NCBI GenBank assembly: GCA_033344895.1 | Contig: JAWPMN010000001.1 | Span: forward strand, 62,001 to 126,000 | Reading direction: 5' to 3' | From: Alphaproteobacteria bacterium | Lineage (GTDB): Bacteria; Pseudomonadota; Alphaproteobacteria; UBA8366; Aestuariispiraceae | Length of the DNA stretch: 64,000 nt | Notes under the pieces: model-generated | The model's input: only the letters and a program-made list of their open reading frames with translations | The model's database searches: none | What the model was told of the DNA's origin: nothing | Made by a program: the position numbers and the translations under genes | In this document: one piece after another, positions 45,266 through 54,027 of the stretch | Position numbering within the stretch: position 1 is the first letter of the stretch | How the letters are laid out: every line of letters begins with the position of its first letter

Positions 45266-47519
45266 CCGGAACCGAAACCGCCCCAGTGCTTCCGAGGTCC
45301 TTCAGATCCGCGACCTGCACGTCTATTACGGCCAATCTCACGCGTTGCAGGGTGTCGATCTGACACTGGAGCACGGCGTCCATTCCGTGGTCGGGCGCAA
45401 CGGCATGGGCAAGACGACCCTGTGCAATGCGATCATGGGCCTGCAGCCGGCGCGGCGCGGTTCCATCCGGTTCAAGGGCGAGGAACTGATCGGCCAGCAG
45501 CCCTACAAGATCGCCGGCAAAGGCGTCGGCTACACACCGCAGGGCCGCCGGCTTTGGCCGTCCCTGACCGTCGACGAGCACTTGCGTCTGGCCGATACCG
45601 GCAGCGGCGCCTGGACCATCGATCGGATCTACGACACCTTCCCGCGCCTTGCCGAACGACGCCGCAATGGCGGTGGTCAGCTGTCCGGCGGCGAACAGCA
45701 GATGCTGGCGATCTCCCGCGCGTTGCTGCAGGACCCGCAACTGCTGGTCCTGGACGAGCCGACCGAGGGCCTCGCCCCCGTCATCGTCGATCACGTCGAG
45801 CAACTGCTGTCGACCCTCGCCGAGGAAAGCGATGTCGCGATCCTGCTGATCGAACAGAACATCTCGGTCGCGACGTCGATCTCGGAAGATGTCGCGATCA
45901 TGGTAAACGGCCGGATCAGCCGCGTCATGCCGGCAAAGCAGTTGGCCAATGATCGTGCGTTGCAGGAACGCCTGCTGGGTGTCGGCCGCCATTCCCACGA
46001 CGATATGGAAGTCGACGTTCCGGCTTACGAACCGCCGCAGGACGCGCCCGCCGAACCGGAACATCCGGCAGAAGCCGCGACACCGAAAGACGACGCGGCC
46101 GAAAAACCGAAAAGCTTCGTCTATGTGCCGCCGACCCGCTGGTCCAGCGCCGGCTGGAAGGAAGACAAGGCCGCAACCGCGCCGGTAACAAAACCGGCCA
46201 ATCCGCCAACCCGCCCCTTCGATGCCGCGCCCGAACCGATTTATCGCGAGAAGCCGACCGCGCTCGACGCACTGCGCGGCGATGATGTGCTGGTTGTCGG
46301 GACCTTCGACACCAAGGGTGCGGAACTGCGATACATCCGGGACTGCATTGCAGAACAGGGGCTGCGCATTCGCACGGTCGACCTTTCCACATCCGGAAAG
46401 CCTTCGTCCGCGGACATTCCCCCGCATGTCATCGCGGCCTATCACCCACGCGGGACCACCGGCGTCTTTTCCGGAGACCGTGGCGCCTCTGTCCGCGCGA
46501 TGGCCGAGGCGTTCGAGAGATGGATCGTCCGGCAGCACGGAATTGGCGGCATCATATCGGCGGCCGGATCCGGCGGGACCGCCCTTGCCACGCCGGCGAT
46601 GCGGCGCCTTCCGATCGGCATTCCGAAAGTGATGATCTCCACCATCGCATCCGGCGATGTCGGCCAGTATGTCGGCCCATCCGACATCATGATGATGTAC
46701 CCGGTGACCGATGTGCAGGGCCTGAACCGCATTTCCAGACAGGTTCTGCGCAATGGGGCGACGGCGCTGGCCGGCATGGTCCGCCATGCGCAGGTCAAGA
46801 AGACACAGAAAGCCGACAAACCGGGCCTGGGCCTGACCATGTTCGGCGTCACGACGACAGCCATCCAGCAGATATCCGAGCAACTGGAAGACAGCTATGA
46901 CTGCCTCATATTCCACGCCACCGGCGTCGGGGGCCGCTCGATGGAGAAACTGGCCGACAGCGGGCTTTTGTCCGCGGCTGTCGATCTGACCACGACCGAA
47001 ATATGCGACATGATGTTCGATGGGGTCTTTGCGGCTGATGAAGACCGGTTCGGCGCCTTCATCCGAACCCGTATTCCTTATGTCGGCTCTGTCGGCGCCC
47101 TGGACATGGTGAATTTCCGCGCGCCCGAAACTGTGCCGGAGAAATACGCATCCCGAACCTTCGTCGAACACAATCCTCAGGTCACGCTGATGCGCACCAC
47201 GGCGGAGGAAAACGCGAGGATGGGCACCTGGATCGCCGAGCGGCTGAACCAGATGACCGGTCCGGTACGCTTCCTGATCCCTGAAGGGGGCGTGTCGGCT
47301 TTGGATGCGCCAGGACAGCCCTTCCATGACCCGGAAGCCGACAAGGCCCTGTTCGACGCCATTACCCGAACCTTCCGGGAAGAAGGGAACCGGCGGCTGA
47401 TCCGCCTGCCCCATCACATAAACGATCCGGCCTTCGCCACGGCGACGGTCGAAGCCCTGAACGACATCAATCCGATACGGAATGCAACGGAGAGGACGGC
47501 CCGCCATGCCGCGATTTGA
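45258..47519 (+). CDS. LivF-type ABC ATPase fused to UPF0261/Tm-1-like domain
   Basis: This 753-residue protein has a complete LivF ATPase at residues 1 to about 243 (Walker A GRNGMGKT 46-53, signature LSGGE 142-146, Walker B LLVLDEP 162-168). A Pro/Glu/Ala-rich linker spans about 245-338. A UPF0261 domain spans about 342-745, starting [16 protein letters not shown] with Gly-rich [44 protein letters not shown] and [18 protein letters not shown]. In tomato Tm-1 this domain is joined to a TIM barrel of the kind encoded by the next gene, which overlaps this one by 14 bp. Fusion to a transporter ATPase would tether that unknown chemistry to import. Confidence 0.93.
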   Translation: MADRNRNRPSASEVLQIRDLHVYYGQSHALQGVDLTLEHGVHSVVGRNGMGKTTLCNAIMGLQPARRGSIRFKGEELIGQQPYKIAGKGVGYTPQGRRLWPSLTVDEHLRLADTGSGAWTIDRIYDTFPRLAERRRNGGGQLSGGEQQMLAISRALLQDPQLLVLDEPTEGLAPVIVDHVEQLLSTLAEESDVAILLIEQNISVATSISEDVAIMVNGRISRVMPAKQLANDRALQERLLGVGRHSHDDMEVDVPAYEPPQDAPAEPEHPAEAATPKDDAAEKPKSFVYVPPTRWSSAGWKEDKAATAPVTKPANPPTRPFDAAPEPIYREKPTALDALRGDDVLVVGTFDTKGAELRYIRDCIAEQGLRIRTVDLSTSGKPSSADIPPHVIAAYHPRGTTGVFSGDRGASVRAMAEAFERWIVRQHGIGGIISAAGSGGTALATPAMRRLPIGIPKVMISTIASGDVGQYVGPSDIMMMYPVTDVQGLNRISRQVLRNGATALAGMVRHAQVKKTQKADKPGLGLTMFGVTTTAIQQISEQLEDSYDCLIFHATGVGGRSMEKLADSGLLSAAVDLTTTEICDMMFDGVFAADEDRFGAFIRTRIPYVGSVGALDMVNFRAPETVPEKYASRTFVEHNPQVTLMRTTAEENARMGTWIAERLNQMTGPVRFLIPEGGVSALDAPGQPFHDPEADKALFDAITRTFREEGNRRLIRLPHHINDPAFATATVEALNDINPIRNATERTARHAAI

Positions 47520-48339
47520 ACGAAAAGACCTTCTGGCGAAGTTTCAGGACATGAAAGCGCGGGGCGAGCCGATCGTCGGCGGGGGCGCCGGGACGGGCCT
47601 GTCCGCGAAATGCGAGGAAGCGGGCGGGATCGACCTGATCGTGATCTATAATTCCGGGCGCTACCGGATGGCCGGACGCGGATCGCTGTCCGGACTGATG
47701 GCCTATGGCAATGCCAACGAGGTCGTCATGGAAATGGCGCATGAGGTCCTGCCGGTCACAAAGAAGACTCCGGTCCTTGCGGGGGTCAACGGCACCGACC
47801 CGTTCTGCATCTTCGATCACTACCTGGACCAGGTGAAGGCAATCGGCTTTTCCGGCATTCAGAACTTTCCGACCGTCGGTCTGATTGACGGGACGTTCCG
47901 GGCCAATCTGGAAGAAACCGGCATGTCCTACGGCCAGGAGGTCGACATGATCCGCATGGCCCATGAAAAGGACATGTTCACAACGCCCTATGTCTTCAAC
48001 GAAGACGACGCCAAGGCGATGGCGAGCGCCGGTGCGGACATCGTCGTCTGCCATCTCGGCCTGACGACGGGAGGCTCGATCGGCGCGGAAACGGCGCTGA
48101 AGCTGGAGGACTGCCCTGCCCTGGTGAATTCCTGGGCCGAGGCCGCCCTGTCCGTGAACCCGGATGTCTTGGTCCTGGTCCATGGCGGCCCGGTCGCCAT
48201 GCCGGCGGACGCCGAATATGTCCTGAAGAACACCGACAACTGCCACGGGTTCTACGGCGCCTCCTCCATGGAACGGCTGCCGACGGAAAAGGCACTGACC
48301 GAACAGACAAAAGCGTTCAAAGCGCTGCGAACGGGCTGA
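47506..48339 (+). CDS. TIM-barrel protein of the phosphoenolpyruvate-hydrolase family (Tm-1 C-terminal type)
   Basis: ATG 47506 gives 277 residues. The barrel begins [20 protein letters not shown] with [17 protein letters not shown], then [27 protein letters not shown] and [15 protein letters not shown], ending with the phosphate-site-like [14 protein letters not shown]. In many bacteria this gene neighbours UPF0261; in plants the two are one protein. Reaction unproven. It is translationally coupled to the fusion gene and has two diverged paralogues at 37391 and 39152. Confidence 0.88.
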   Translation: MPRFERKDLLAKFQDMKARGEPIVGGGAGTGLSAKCEEAGGIDLIVIYNSGRYRMAGRGSLSGLMAYGNANEVVMEMAHEVLPVTKKTPVLAGVNGTDPFCIFDHYLDQVKAIGFSGIQNFPTVGLIDGTFRANLEETGMSYGQEVDMIRMAHEKDMFTTPYVFNEDDAKAMASAGADIVVCHLGLTTGGSIGAETALKLEDCPALVNSWAEAALSVNPDVLVLVHGGPVAMPADAEYVLKNTDNCHGFYGASSMERLPTEKALTEQTKAFKALRTG

Positions 48340-48356
48340 TAGGGAGGATTGAGACC

Positions 48357-50426
48357 ATGACGACCGGCCTGATCGGATCCATCATTCTCTGGCTGATCAT
48401 CGCGATCATCGCGATTGTGGTGATCGTTTATCTGTTGAACTGGCTCTACCACCGTTCGACGAAGGAAGTCGCCTTCGTGCGCACCGGCTTCGGCGGCGAG
48501 ACCGTGGTGATAAACGGCGGGGCTTTGGTCCTGCCGATCATTCACGAGGTGACGCCCGTCAACCTGAACGTCGTGCGCATTCCAGTCGCCCGAAAGGAAG
48601 ACAGCGCGGTCATTACCAAAGACCGAATGCGGGTTGATATCGAGGCCGAATTCTTCGTCCGCGTCATTCAGAAGCCCGATGCCGTCGCGGCCGCCGCCTC
48701 CACTCTGGGCCGGCGCACCATGGACCGTGACAGCCTGGCGGACCTGCTGAACGGGAAGTTTGTCGGCGCCCTGCGCTCCGTCGCGGCGGAGATGACGCTG
48801 GACGAGATGCATGAGAAGCGCGGCGACTTCGTCTCCATCGTCGAAAACCGGGCTGCCGAAGCCCTGGCTCGCAACGGGCTGGAGCTGGAATCCGTCGCCA
48901 TCACCGACCTGGACCAGACGGACCTGGAATACTTCAACCCTGCCAACCGCTTCGATGCCGAAGGTCTGACGCAGTTGATCGAGACCATCGAGTCGCGCCG
49001 CAAGCTGCGCAACGATATCGAGCAATCGTCGATGCTGGCCATCCGCAGCCGCAATCTGGAGGCGGAAAAGGAAACCCTGAAGCTGGAGCAGGAAAGCGAA
49101 AGCTCCCGCCTGGATCAGGAACGGGCGCTGGAGGCGCTGCGCGCGGCCCAGCGGATGGAGGTCGTCCGCGATCGCGTCGCCCGCGAGGCGGAGGCCGAGA
49201 AATCCCGGATCGCCAGCGAGCGCGAGACCCGGGAGTTCGACATCGAACGTCGCCGTGCGCTGGAGGAAATCGAAATCCGCGCCCAGCAGCAGATCGAAGC
49301 CGCCCGCATCGCCCAGGAAGAGGCGTTGGAACAGGCGCGCATCGACCGGGAAAAGCAGATCCGCACCCTGCAGATCAAGCAGCGGCACGAGGTCGAGACG
49401 GCGGAAATCGCGTCCTCTGAGGATGTCGAGCGCGCCAAGATCGTGTCCGAACGGCAATTGCGGGAAGCCCGCATCGCGGCGGATGAGGAGACCGAAGCGC
49501 GTGAAATCGCCCGCGGTCAGCAACTGGAGACGGCCCGCATAGCCGCCACGAAATCGGTCGAATCCGCCCGGATCGCCCAGGAGCAGATCCTCGACAAGGC
49601 CCGGATCGAACGCGACCGCCTGTTGCGCGCGCAGCAGATTGCGCAGCGGCAGTCGCTGGAGGAAACCGAGATTTCCGCCAATGAGGAAATCGAACGGGCC
49701 CGCATTGCATCCAACCGCGGCCTGGAAGAAGCCCGAATCCTGCAGGACCGGGACCTGAAGCGTCTGGAAATCGAACGCGCGATGGCTCTGGAGCTTGCGG
49801 ATATCGAGCGGGAAATCGCCCGTCTGCGCAAGCAATCGGAAGAGGCCGATGTGCGGACCACGACCGAGGCAGCCCGCGCCGAAGCCGTCGCGGCAGAGGA
49901 GAAGGTCGCTACAGTCCGCGAGCGGGAAATCGCCGAACGTGTTGCCGCTGTCGACAGGTTGCTGGCGCAGAAAAATGCCGATGCTGCGGTTATCGCGGCC
50001 GAAGCGGACAAGATCTCCGCAGCGGTGGCAGCGGAAGCCGAACGCCTGCGCAACGAAGCCGAAAACGTACTCAGCGAAGACGCCCGTGCCGGCCGAATCC
50101 GCTCGAAGATGATCGACCGCCTGGAAGGCATCGTGCGCGAGAGCGTCAAGCCCATGGAGAAGATCGACGGCATCAAGATCCTGCATGTCGACGGTCTGAC
50201 CGGGCATGGCGGAGATGGCGGTCATCGCTCCCCCACCGACGAGGTGATCGAGAGCGCATTGCGCTATCGCGCCCAGGCCCCGCTGATTGACGAAATGATG
50301 AAGGAAATCGGCGTCGAGAATGCCGGTGTCGCCAAGATGGGGGACATCTTCCGCTCCGCCAAGGACGCGCAGTCCCTGGCCAAGGAAGCCCAGGCATCCA
50401 AGAAGAAAAAGGATGACGACGCATGA
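48357..50426 (+). CDS. Giant flotillin-like SPFH protein with 20 tandem 11-residue repeats
   Basis: This 689-residue protein has a membrane helix at about 8-28, an SPFH/band 7 domain at about 35-200 (KEVAFVRTGFGGETVVINGG, DRMRVDIEAEFFVRV) and then a very long charged helix. Residues 274-493 are 20 uninterrupted 11-residue units of the type IAQEEALEQAR. It ends in an Ala/Glu-rich region (to about 570) and a cytoplasmic C-terminal domain with a Lys-rich tail. It probably assembles as a YqiK/flotillin-type cage at the inner membrane. Inside a transporter-catabolic operon its role may be scaffolding. Confidence 0.9.
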   Translation: MTTGLIGSIILWLIIAIIAIVVIVYLLNWLYHRSTKEVAFVRTGFGGETVVINGGALVLPIIHEVTPVNLNVVRIPVARKEDSAVITKDRMRVDIEAEFFVRVIQKPDAVAAAASTLGRRTMDRDSLADLLNGKFVGALRSVAAEMTLDEMHEKRGDFVSIVENRAAEALARNGLELESVAITDLDQTDLEYFNPANRFDAEGLTQLIETIESRRKLRNDIEQSSMLAIRSRNLEAEKETLKLEQESESSRLDQERALEALRAAQRMEVVRDRVAREAEAEKSRIASERETREFDIERRRALEEIEIRAQQQIEAARIAQEEALEQARIDREKQIRTLQIKQRHEVETAEIASSEDVERAKIVSERQLREARIAADEETEAREIARGQQLETARIAATKSVESARIAQEQILDKARIERDRLLRAQQIAQRQSLEETEISANEEIERARIASNRGLEEARILQDRDLKRLEIERAMALELADIEREIARLRKQSEEADVRTTTEAARAEAVAAEEKVATVREREIAERVAAVDRLLAQKNADAAVIAAEADKISAAVAAEAERLRNEAENVLSEDARAGRIRSKMIDRLEGIVRESVKPMEKIDGIKILHVDGLTGHGGDGGHRSPTDEVIESALRYRAQAPLIDEMMKEIGVENAGVAKMGDIFRSAKDAQSLAKEAQASKKKKDDDA
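49176..49835 (+). repeat. 20 tandem hendecad-coding units (33 bp each)
   Basis: Within the flotillin-like gene, Ile (Val in unit 1) recurs at residues 274, 285, 296 and every 11 thereafter up to 483, with Leu/Val/Ile commonly at unit position 7 and Ala at position 10. The period never slips over 220 residues. The DNA copies are diverged, so this is an old protein repeat and not a recent satellite. Confidence 0.92.
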
Positions 50427-50860
50427 CCGAGGTCTATGCATCTTCCGTCATCGGCGCACCTGCGGACCAGGTCTGGGCGGCGATCCGCGACTTCAACAGC
50501 CTGCCTTCCTGGCATCCAGCCATTGCGGAGAGCCGTATCGAAGGCGGCGCCCCGGCGGATCAGGTCGGCTGCGTCCGGGCCTTCCGCCTGAAGGACGGCG
50601 GTTTCATCCGCGAGAAGCTGCTGGCTCTGTCGGACTATGACTTCGCCTGCACCTATTCGATCCTGGAAAGCCCGATGGGTGTCGAGAATTACGTCGCGAC
50701 CCTGAAGCTGTCGCCGATCACCGATGGCGGGCGCACCTTCGCGGAATGGTCGGCGGAGTTCGACTGCGCCCCGGAGCGGGCAGGAGAACTTACCGATCTG
50801 ATCGGCAACGGCGTGTTCCAGGGCGGGTTCAACGCGCTGAAGGAACGCTTCGGGGGCTGA
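50423..50860 (+). CDS. SRPBCC (Bet v 1-like) protein
   Basis: This 145-residue protein overlaps the upstream stop as ATGA. The helix-grip fold is indicated by ASSVIGAPADQVWAAIRDFN at the start, WHPAIAES, a central strand series and a long C-terminal helix (IGNGVFQGGFNALKERF). Such proteins bind hydrophobic or aromatic ligands, and some are cyclases or START-type carriers. It is clearly a paralogue of the N-terminal domain of the next protein. The ligand may be the imported compound (inference). Confidence 0.88.
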   Translation: MTEVYASSVIGAPADQVWAAIRDFNSLPSWHPAIAESRIEGGAPADQVGCVRAFRLKDGGFIREKLLALSDYDFACTYSILESPMGVENYVATLKLSPITDGGRTFAEWSAEFDCAPERAGELTDLIGNGVFQGGFNALKERFGG

Positions 50861-50864
50861 TGCC

Positions 50865-52346
50865 ATGGTCGCCGTGCGACGCAGCACCATTATCGACGCC
50901 CCAATCGCGGCGGTCTGGGAAGTCCTGCGCGACTTCAACGGCCATGACCGCTGGCATCCGGCTGTCCGGCGCAGCGACCTCGAAGAAGGTCGCCGCACGG
51001 ACCAGATCGGTGCCGTCCGCAATTTCACCCTGGAATCAGGCGACCGCATCCGCGAACGGCTGCTGTCCCTGTCCGACAAGGACAAGCGATTGCGCTACTG
51101 CATCGTCGATGCCGATGTACCGCTGCAGAACTATGTCGCCGAAATCGCCTTGAAACCGGTCACGGACGGCAACCGCACCTTCTGGTCCTGGACGTCTAGT
51201 TTCGGCACGCCGAAGGGCCGCGAGAACGAATTGGCAAAGCTGGTCGCCGAGGGCGTTTATGAAGCCGGGTTCGATGCCGTGCGTGACCGTGTGGAATCCG
51301 CAACGATCAAGTCCCCTGCTGTCCCCGCAATTGCGTCCGGCGCGGCCTTACCGGGCTGTGCCATGATGATCGATCGGCATGGCGGACCGGAAGAACTCCA
51401 TATGCGGGACATCAGCGCCCCGCCCCCGGGACCCGGTCAGGTCCGTCTGCGCCAGACGGCAATCGGGGTCAACTTTATCGATGTCTATTGCCGCAGCGGC
51501 TATTTCGACCTCCTGGAGCCGCCGGGCGCCCCCGGGATGGAAGCGGCCGGCGTCGTGGATGCCGTCGGCCCGGATATACGCCACCTGAAACCGGGCCAGC
51601 GCGTCGGCTATGCCTGCGCACCGGTCGGAGCCTACGCCACCGTGCGTACCATGGACGCGGCCTCGGTCGTTCCCCTGCCGGACTTCCTGGACGACCGGCA
51701 GGCCGCCGCGATCCTGCTGAAGGGGATGAGCGCGGAGTTCCTGCTGCACCGGGTCCATCCAGTCCGCACGGGCGAGACGGTGCTGATCTACGCCCCGGCC
51801 GGCGGCATCGGGCAACTGCTCTGTCGCTGGGCGAACCGGCTTGGGGCGACCGTGATCGGCGCGACCAGCAGCGAGGAAAAGGCGCGGATCGCACGAGCGG
51901 CCGGTGCCCATCACGTCATTTTACCGGGCCGCGACAGTCTCGAAAAGCAAGTGCGGGACCTGACCCGGGGACGGGGCGTCGACGTGATCTATGACGCCGT
52001 CGGTCGTGATACGTTCGATCATTCCGTCGCCGCGCTGGCAAATTGCGGGCATCTGGTCAGCTTCGGCCAGGCGTCAGGCGATATCGGCCCCCGGGACATC
52101 AGCGCCCTGGCCGGCCGATCCGTAACCCTGTCGCGGCCAAATTTCGGCCATTACACCGATACGCCGGCCAAGATCGCGGCCATAACCGGCCGCCTGTTCG
52201 ACGCCCTGCGCAACGGCGTTCTTCGCGTTGATATCGGGCGCACCCTGCCCCTCAGCGCCGCGGCGGAGGCGCACCGAGCCCTCGAAAGCCGGGAGACGAC
52301 CGGCGCCACTATTCTGATCCCCGACGATCTGTACGAGAAAGGATAA
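50865..52346 (+). CDS. SRPBCC domain fused to zinc-independent quinone oxidoreductase (MDR)
   Basis: This 493-residue protein has residues 1 to about 145 as an SRPBCC domain (STIIDAPIAAVWEVLRDFN, RWHPAV). Residues about 165-493 are an MDR of the QOR type: GVNFIDVYCRSGYFDLLEPP, GMEAAGVVDAVGPD, NADPH Rossmann loop IYAPAGGIGQLLCRWANRLG, and no structural zinc cysteines. It should reduce a quinone or enone, with the SRPBCC part possibly presenting the ligand. It starts 4 bp after the single-domain paralogue. Confidence 0.9.
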   Translation: MVAVRRSTIIDAPIAAVWEVLRDFNGHDRWHPAVRRSDLEEGRRTDQIGAVRNFTLESGDRIRERLLSLSDKDKRLRYCIVDADVPLQNYVAEIALKPVTDGNRTFWSWTSSFGTPKGRENELAKLVAEGVYEAGFDAVRDRVESATIKSPAVPAIASGAALPGCAMMIDRHGGPEELHMRDISAPPPGPGQVRLRQTAIGVNFIDVYCRSGYFDLLEPPGAPGMEAAGVVDAVGPDIRHLKPGQRVGYACAPVGAYATVRTMDAASVVPLPDFLDDRQAAAILLKGMSAEFLLHRVHPVRTGETVLIYAPAGGIGQLLCRWANRLGATVIGATSSEEKARIARAAGAHHVILPGRDSLEKQVRDLTRGRGVDVIYDAVGRDTFDHSVAALANCGHLVSFGQASGDIGPRDISALAGRSVTLSRPNFGHYTDTPAKIAAITGRLFDALRNGVLRVDIGRTLPLSAAAEAHRALESRETTGATILIPDDLYEKG

Positions 52347-52351
52347 GACGT

Positions 52352-53218
52352 ATGAAACTGGCCACCTTCGATTGGAACGGGGAACGTCATGTCGGCCGCG
52401 TATCGGACGATGGCGGGACGATTACGCGCTTGGACCTGCCGGCCGGTGCCGCCGACCGGGACGGCGTTGCCGCCCTGATCGGATCGGACATGCCCGGCGA
52501 TGCGGAGAGCTTGTCCGTTTCGGACATCAAACTGGTCGCGCCGGTGCCGCGTCCCCATCGCAACATCTTCTGCGTCGGGAAGAACTACTTCGAACACGCC
52601 CATGAATTCGCCTCTTCCGGCTTCGACAGCAGCGCCGCCAAGGGCGCGGTGCCGGAAGCGCCCATTGTCTTCTCCAAACTGCCGGAAAGCGTGATCCCGC
52701 ACGAAGCCGCCGTGAAAGTCGATGCCGGCGTCACCACCGCAGTCGACTATGAGGCTGAACTGGCCGTGATCATCGGCAAGGGCGGGCGCAACATTTCCAA
52801 GGAAGACGCGCTTTCCCATGTCTGGGGCTATACCATCGTCAACGACGTGACCGCCCGCGACCTGCAGGGCCTGCACAGTCAATGGCTGATCGGAAAATCG
52901 CAGGACACCTTCTGCCCGATGGGCCCGGTGGCGGTCACCGCCGACGAGATCAACCTGGAAGACACGGCGGTCCGGTGCTGGGTCAATGGCGAACTGCGCC
53001 AGGATTCCAACACCAAGCTGCTGATCTTCGATGTACCGACGATCATCGCAGCAATTTCGAACGGCATCACCCTGATGCCCGGTGACGTGATCGCCACCGG
53101 CACGCCCGCCGGTGTCGGGATCGGCTTCAAGCCGCCGAAATATCTGACGCCCGGAGACACGGTGCGTGTCGAGATCGCCGGAATCGGCATCCTGGAAAAC
53201 CCGGTGGAGGCCTATTGA
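52352..53218 (+). CDS. Fumarylacetoacetate-hydrolase-family enzyme
   Basis: This 288-residue protein has the FAH fold: FCVGKNYFEHAHEF, VDYEAELAVIIGKGG (metal-binding acidic residues), YTIVNDVTARDLQ and GDVIATGTPAGVGIGFKPP. Family members hydrolyse C-C bonds of acylpyruvates, decarboxylate oxaloacetate or hydrate 2-oxopent-4-enoates, using Mg or Mn. It starts 5 bp after the QOR-fusion gene. In this operon it may handle a ring-opened intermediate (inference). Confidence 0.9.
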   Translation: MKLATFDWNGERHVGRVSDDGGTITRLDLPAGAADRDGVAALIGSDMPGDAESLSVSDIKLVAPVPRPHRNIFCVGKNYFEHAHEFASSGFDSSAAKGAVPEAPIVFSKLPESVIPHEAAVKVDAGVTTAVDYEAELAVIIGKGGRNISKEDALSHVWGYTIVNDVTARDLQGLHSQWLIGKSQDTFCPMGPVAVTADEINLEDTAVRCWVNGELRQDSNTKLLIFDVPTIIAAISNGITLMPGDVIATGTPAGVGIGFKPPKYLTPGDTVRVEIAGIGILENPVEAY

Positions 53219-53220
53219 TC

Positions 53221-53997
53221 ATGACGGAGGTCCGGTTGGGCAGCATGATCGCGGAACGCTGCGGCAAGGGCCCTACCGTGGTGATGATCCACGGTCTGGG
53301 CGGCACGTCAAACACGTTCCAGCCCCAGATAAGCGCGCTGGAAGGATTCGACATCCTGCGCCCCGACCTGCCCGGCGCGGGGCGGTCGGCGCTACGCCCC
53401 GGCAAGCCGGGCCTGAAGGCGATGGCGCAGGACGTGAAGGAAATGATGCGTGCGGCCGGGATTTCCCGGGCCCATCTGGTCGGGCATTCCATGGGCACGT
53501 TGATCTGTCAGTATCTCGCGGCCGACCGCGACTTTCAGGCCCTCAGCCTGACCCTATTCGGTGCCATTCTGGAACCGCCGGAAGCCGCGCGTGCCGGGTT
53601 GAAGGACCGGGCCGTCTCCGCACGCCGGGACGGAATGACCAGCATTGCCGACGCCGTTTCCCAGGCAAGTGTCTCCGTCGCATCCCGCAAAGCGAACCCG
53701 GTTGTCCCGGCCTTCGTGCGCGAAAGCCTGATGCGTCAGGACCCCGCCGGTTACGCCGCCCATTGCGAGGCGTTGAGCGGCGCCCAGGCGGCGAACCACG
53801 CCGCGATCGCCTGCCCGACACTGATGATTGCGGGCAGCGACGACCCGGTCGCGCCGGTTGCGATGGCGCAGGAGTTGAAGCGCCGCATCACCGGCGCAAC
53901 GGTCGAGACCCTTTCCGGGATCGGTCACTGGATGACAATGGAAGACCCGCAACGGTCGGCGGACCTGTTGCGGCAACATTTGGACGCGGCCGCGTAA
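53221..53997 (+). CDS. Alpha/beta hydrolase (PcaD/enol-lactonase-like)
   Basis: ATG 53221 lies 2 bp after the FAH-family stop and gives 258 residues. The oxyanion segment is MIHGLGGTSNTF, nucleophile S90 is in LVGHSMGTL, the Asp is in GSDDPVAP and the His in GIGHWMTMED. Wording resembles 3-oxoadipate enol-lactonase and related C-C or ester hydrolases. It is cytoplasmic, with no signal peptide, and probably hydrolyses an ester, lactone or beta-diketone of the same pathway. Confidence 0.9.
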   Translation: MTEVRLGSMIAERCGKGPTVVMIHGLGGTSNTFQPQISALEGFDILRPDLPGAGRSALRPGKPGLKAMAQDVKEMMRAAGISRAHLVGHSMGTLICQYLAADRDFQALSLTLFGAILEPPEAARAGLKDRAVSARRDGMTSIADAVSQASVSVASRKANPVVPAFVRESLMRQDPAGYAAHCEALSGAQAANHAAIACPTLMIAGSDDPVAPVAMAQELKRRITGATVETLSGIGHWMTMEDPQRSADLLRQHLDAAA

Positions 53998-54027
53998 AAG
54001 AACGGCCGCCACGAAGGGAGAGAAACC

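Noticed and set aside
45189-47507. 772-codon minus-strand open frame opposite the LivF-UPF0261 gene
   Set aside because: Shadow of the third-codon GC bias in the sense gene; no ribosome site and no recognisable motif.
49176-49835. 33-bp periodicity as a CRISPR array or minisatellite
   Set aside because: The units are in frame, diverged at DNA level and conserved in protein pattern; there are no identical repeats with unique spacers.
48252-50441. 729-codon minus-strand open frame opposite the flotillin-like gene
   Set aside because: Its Leu/Asp/Phe repetition mirrors the hendecad repeats of the sense strand and is not an independent protein.
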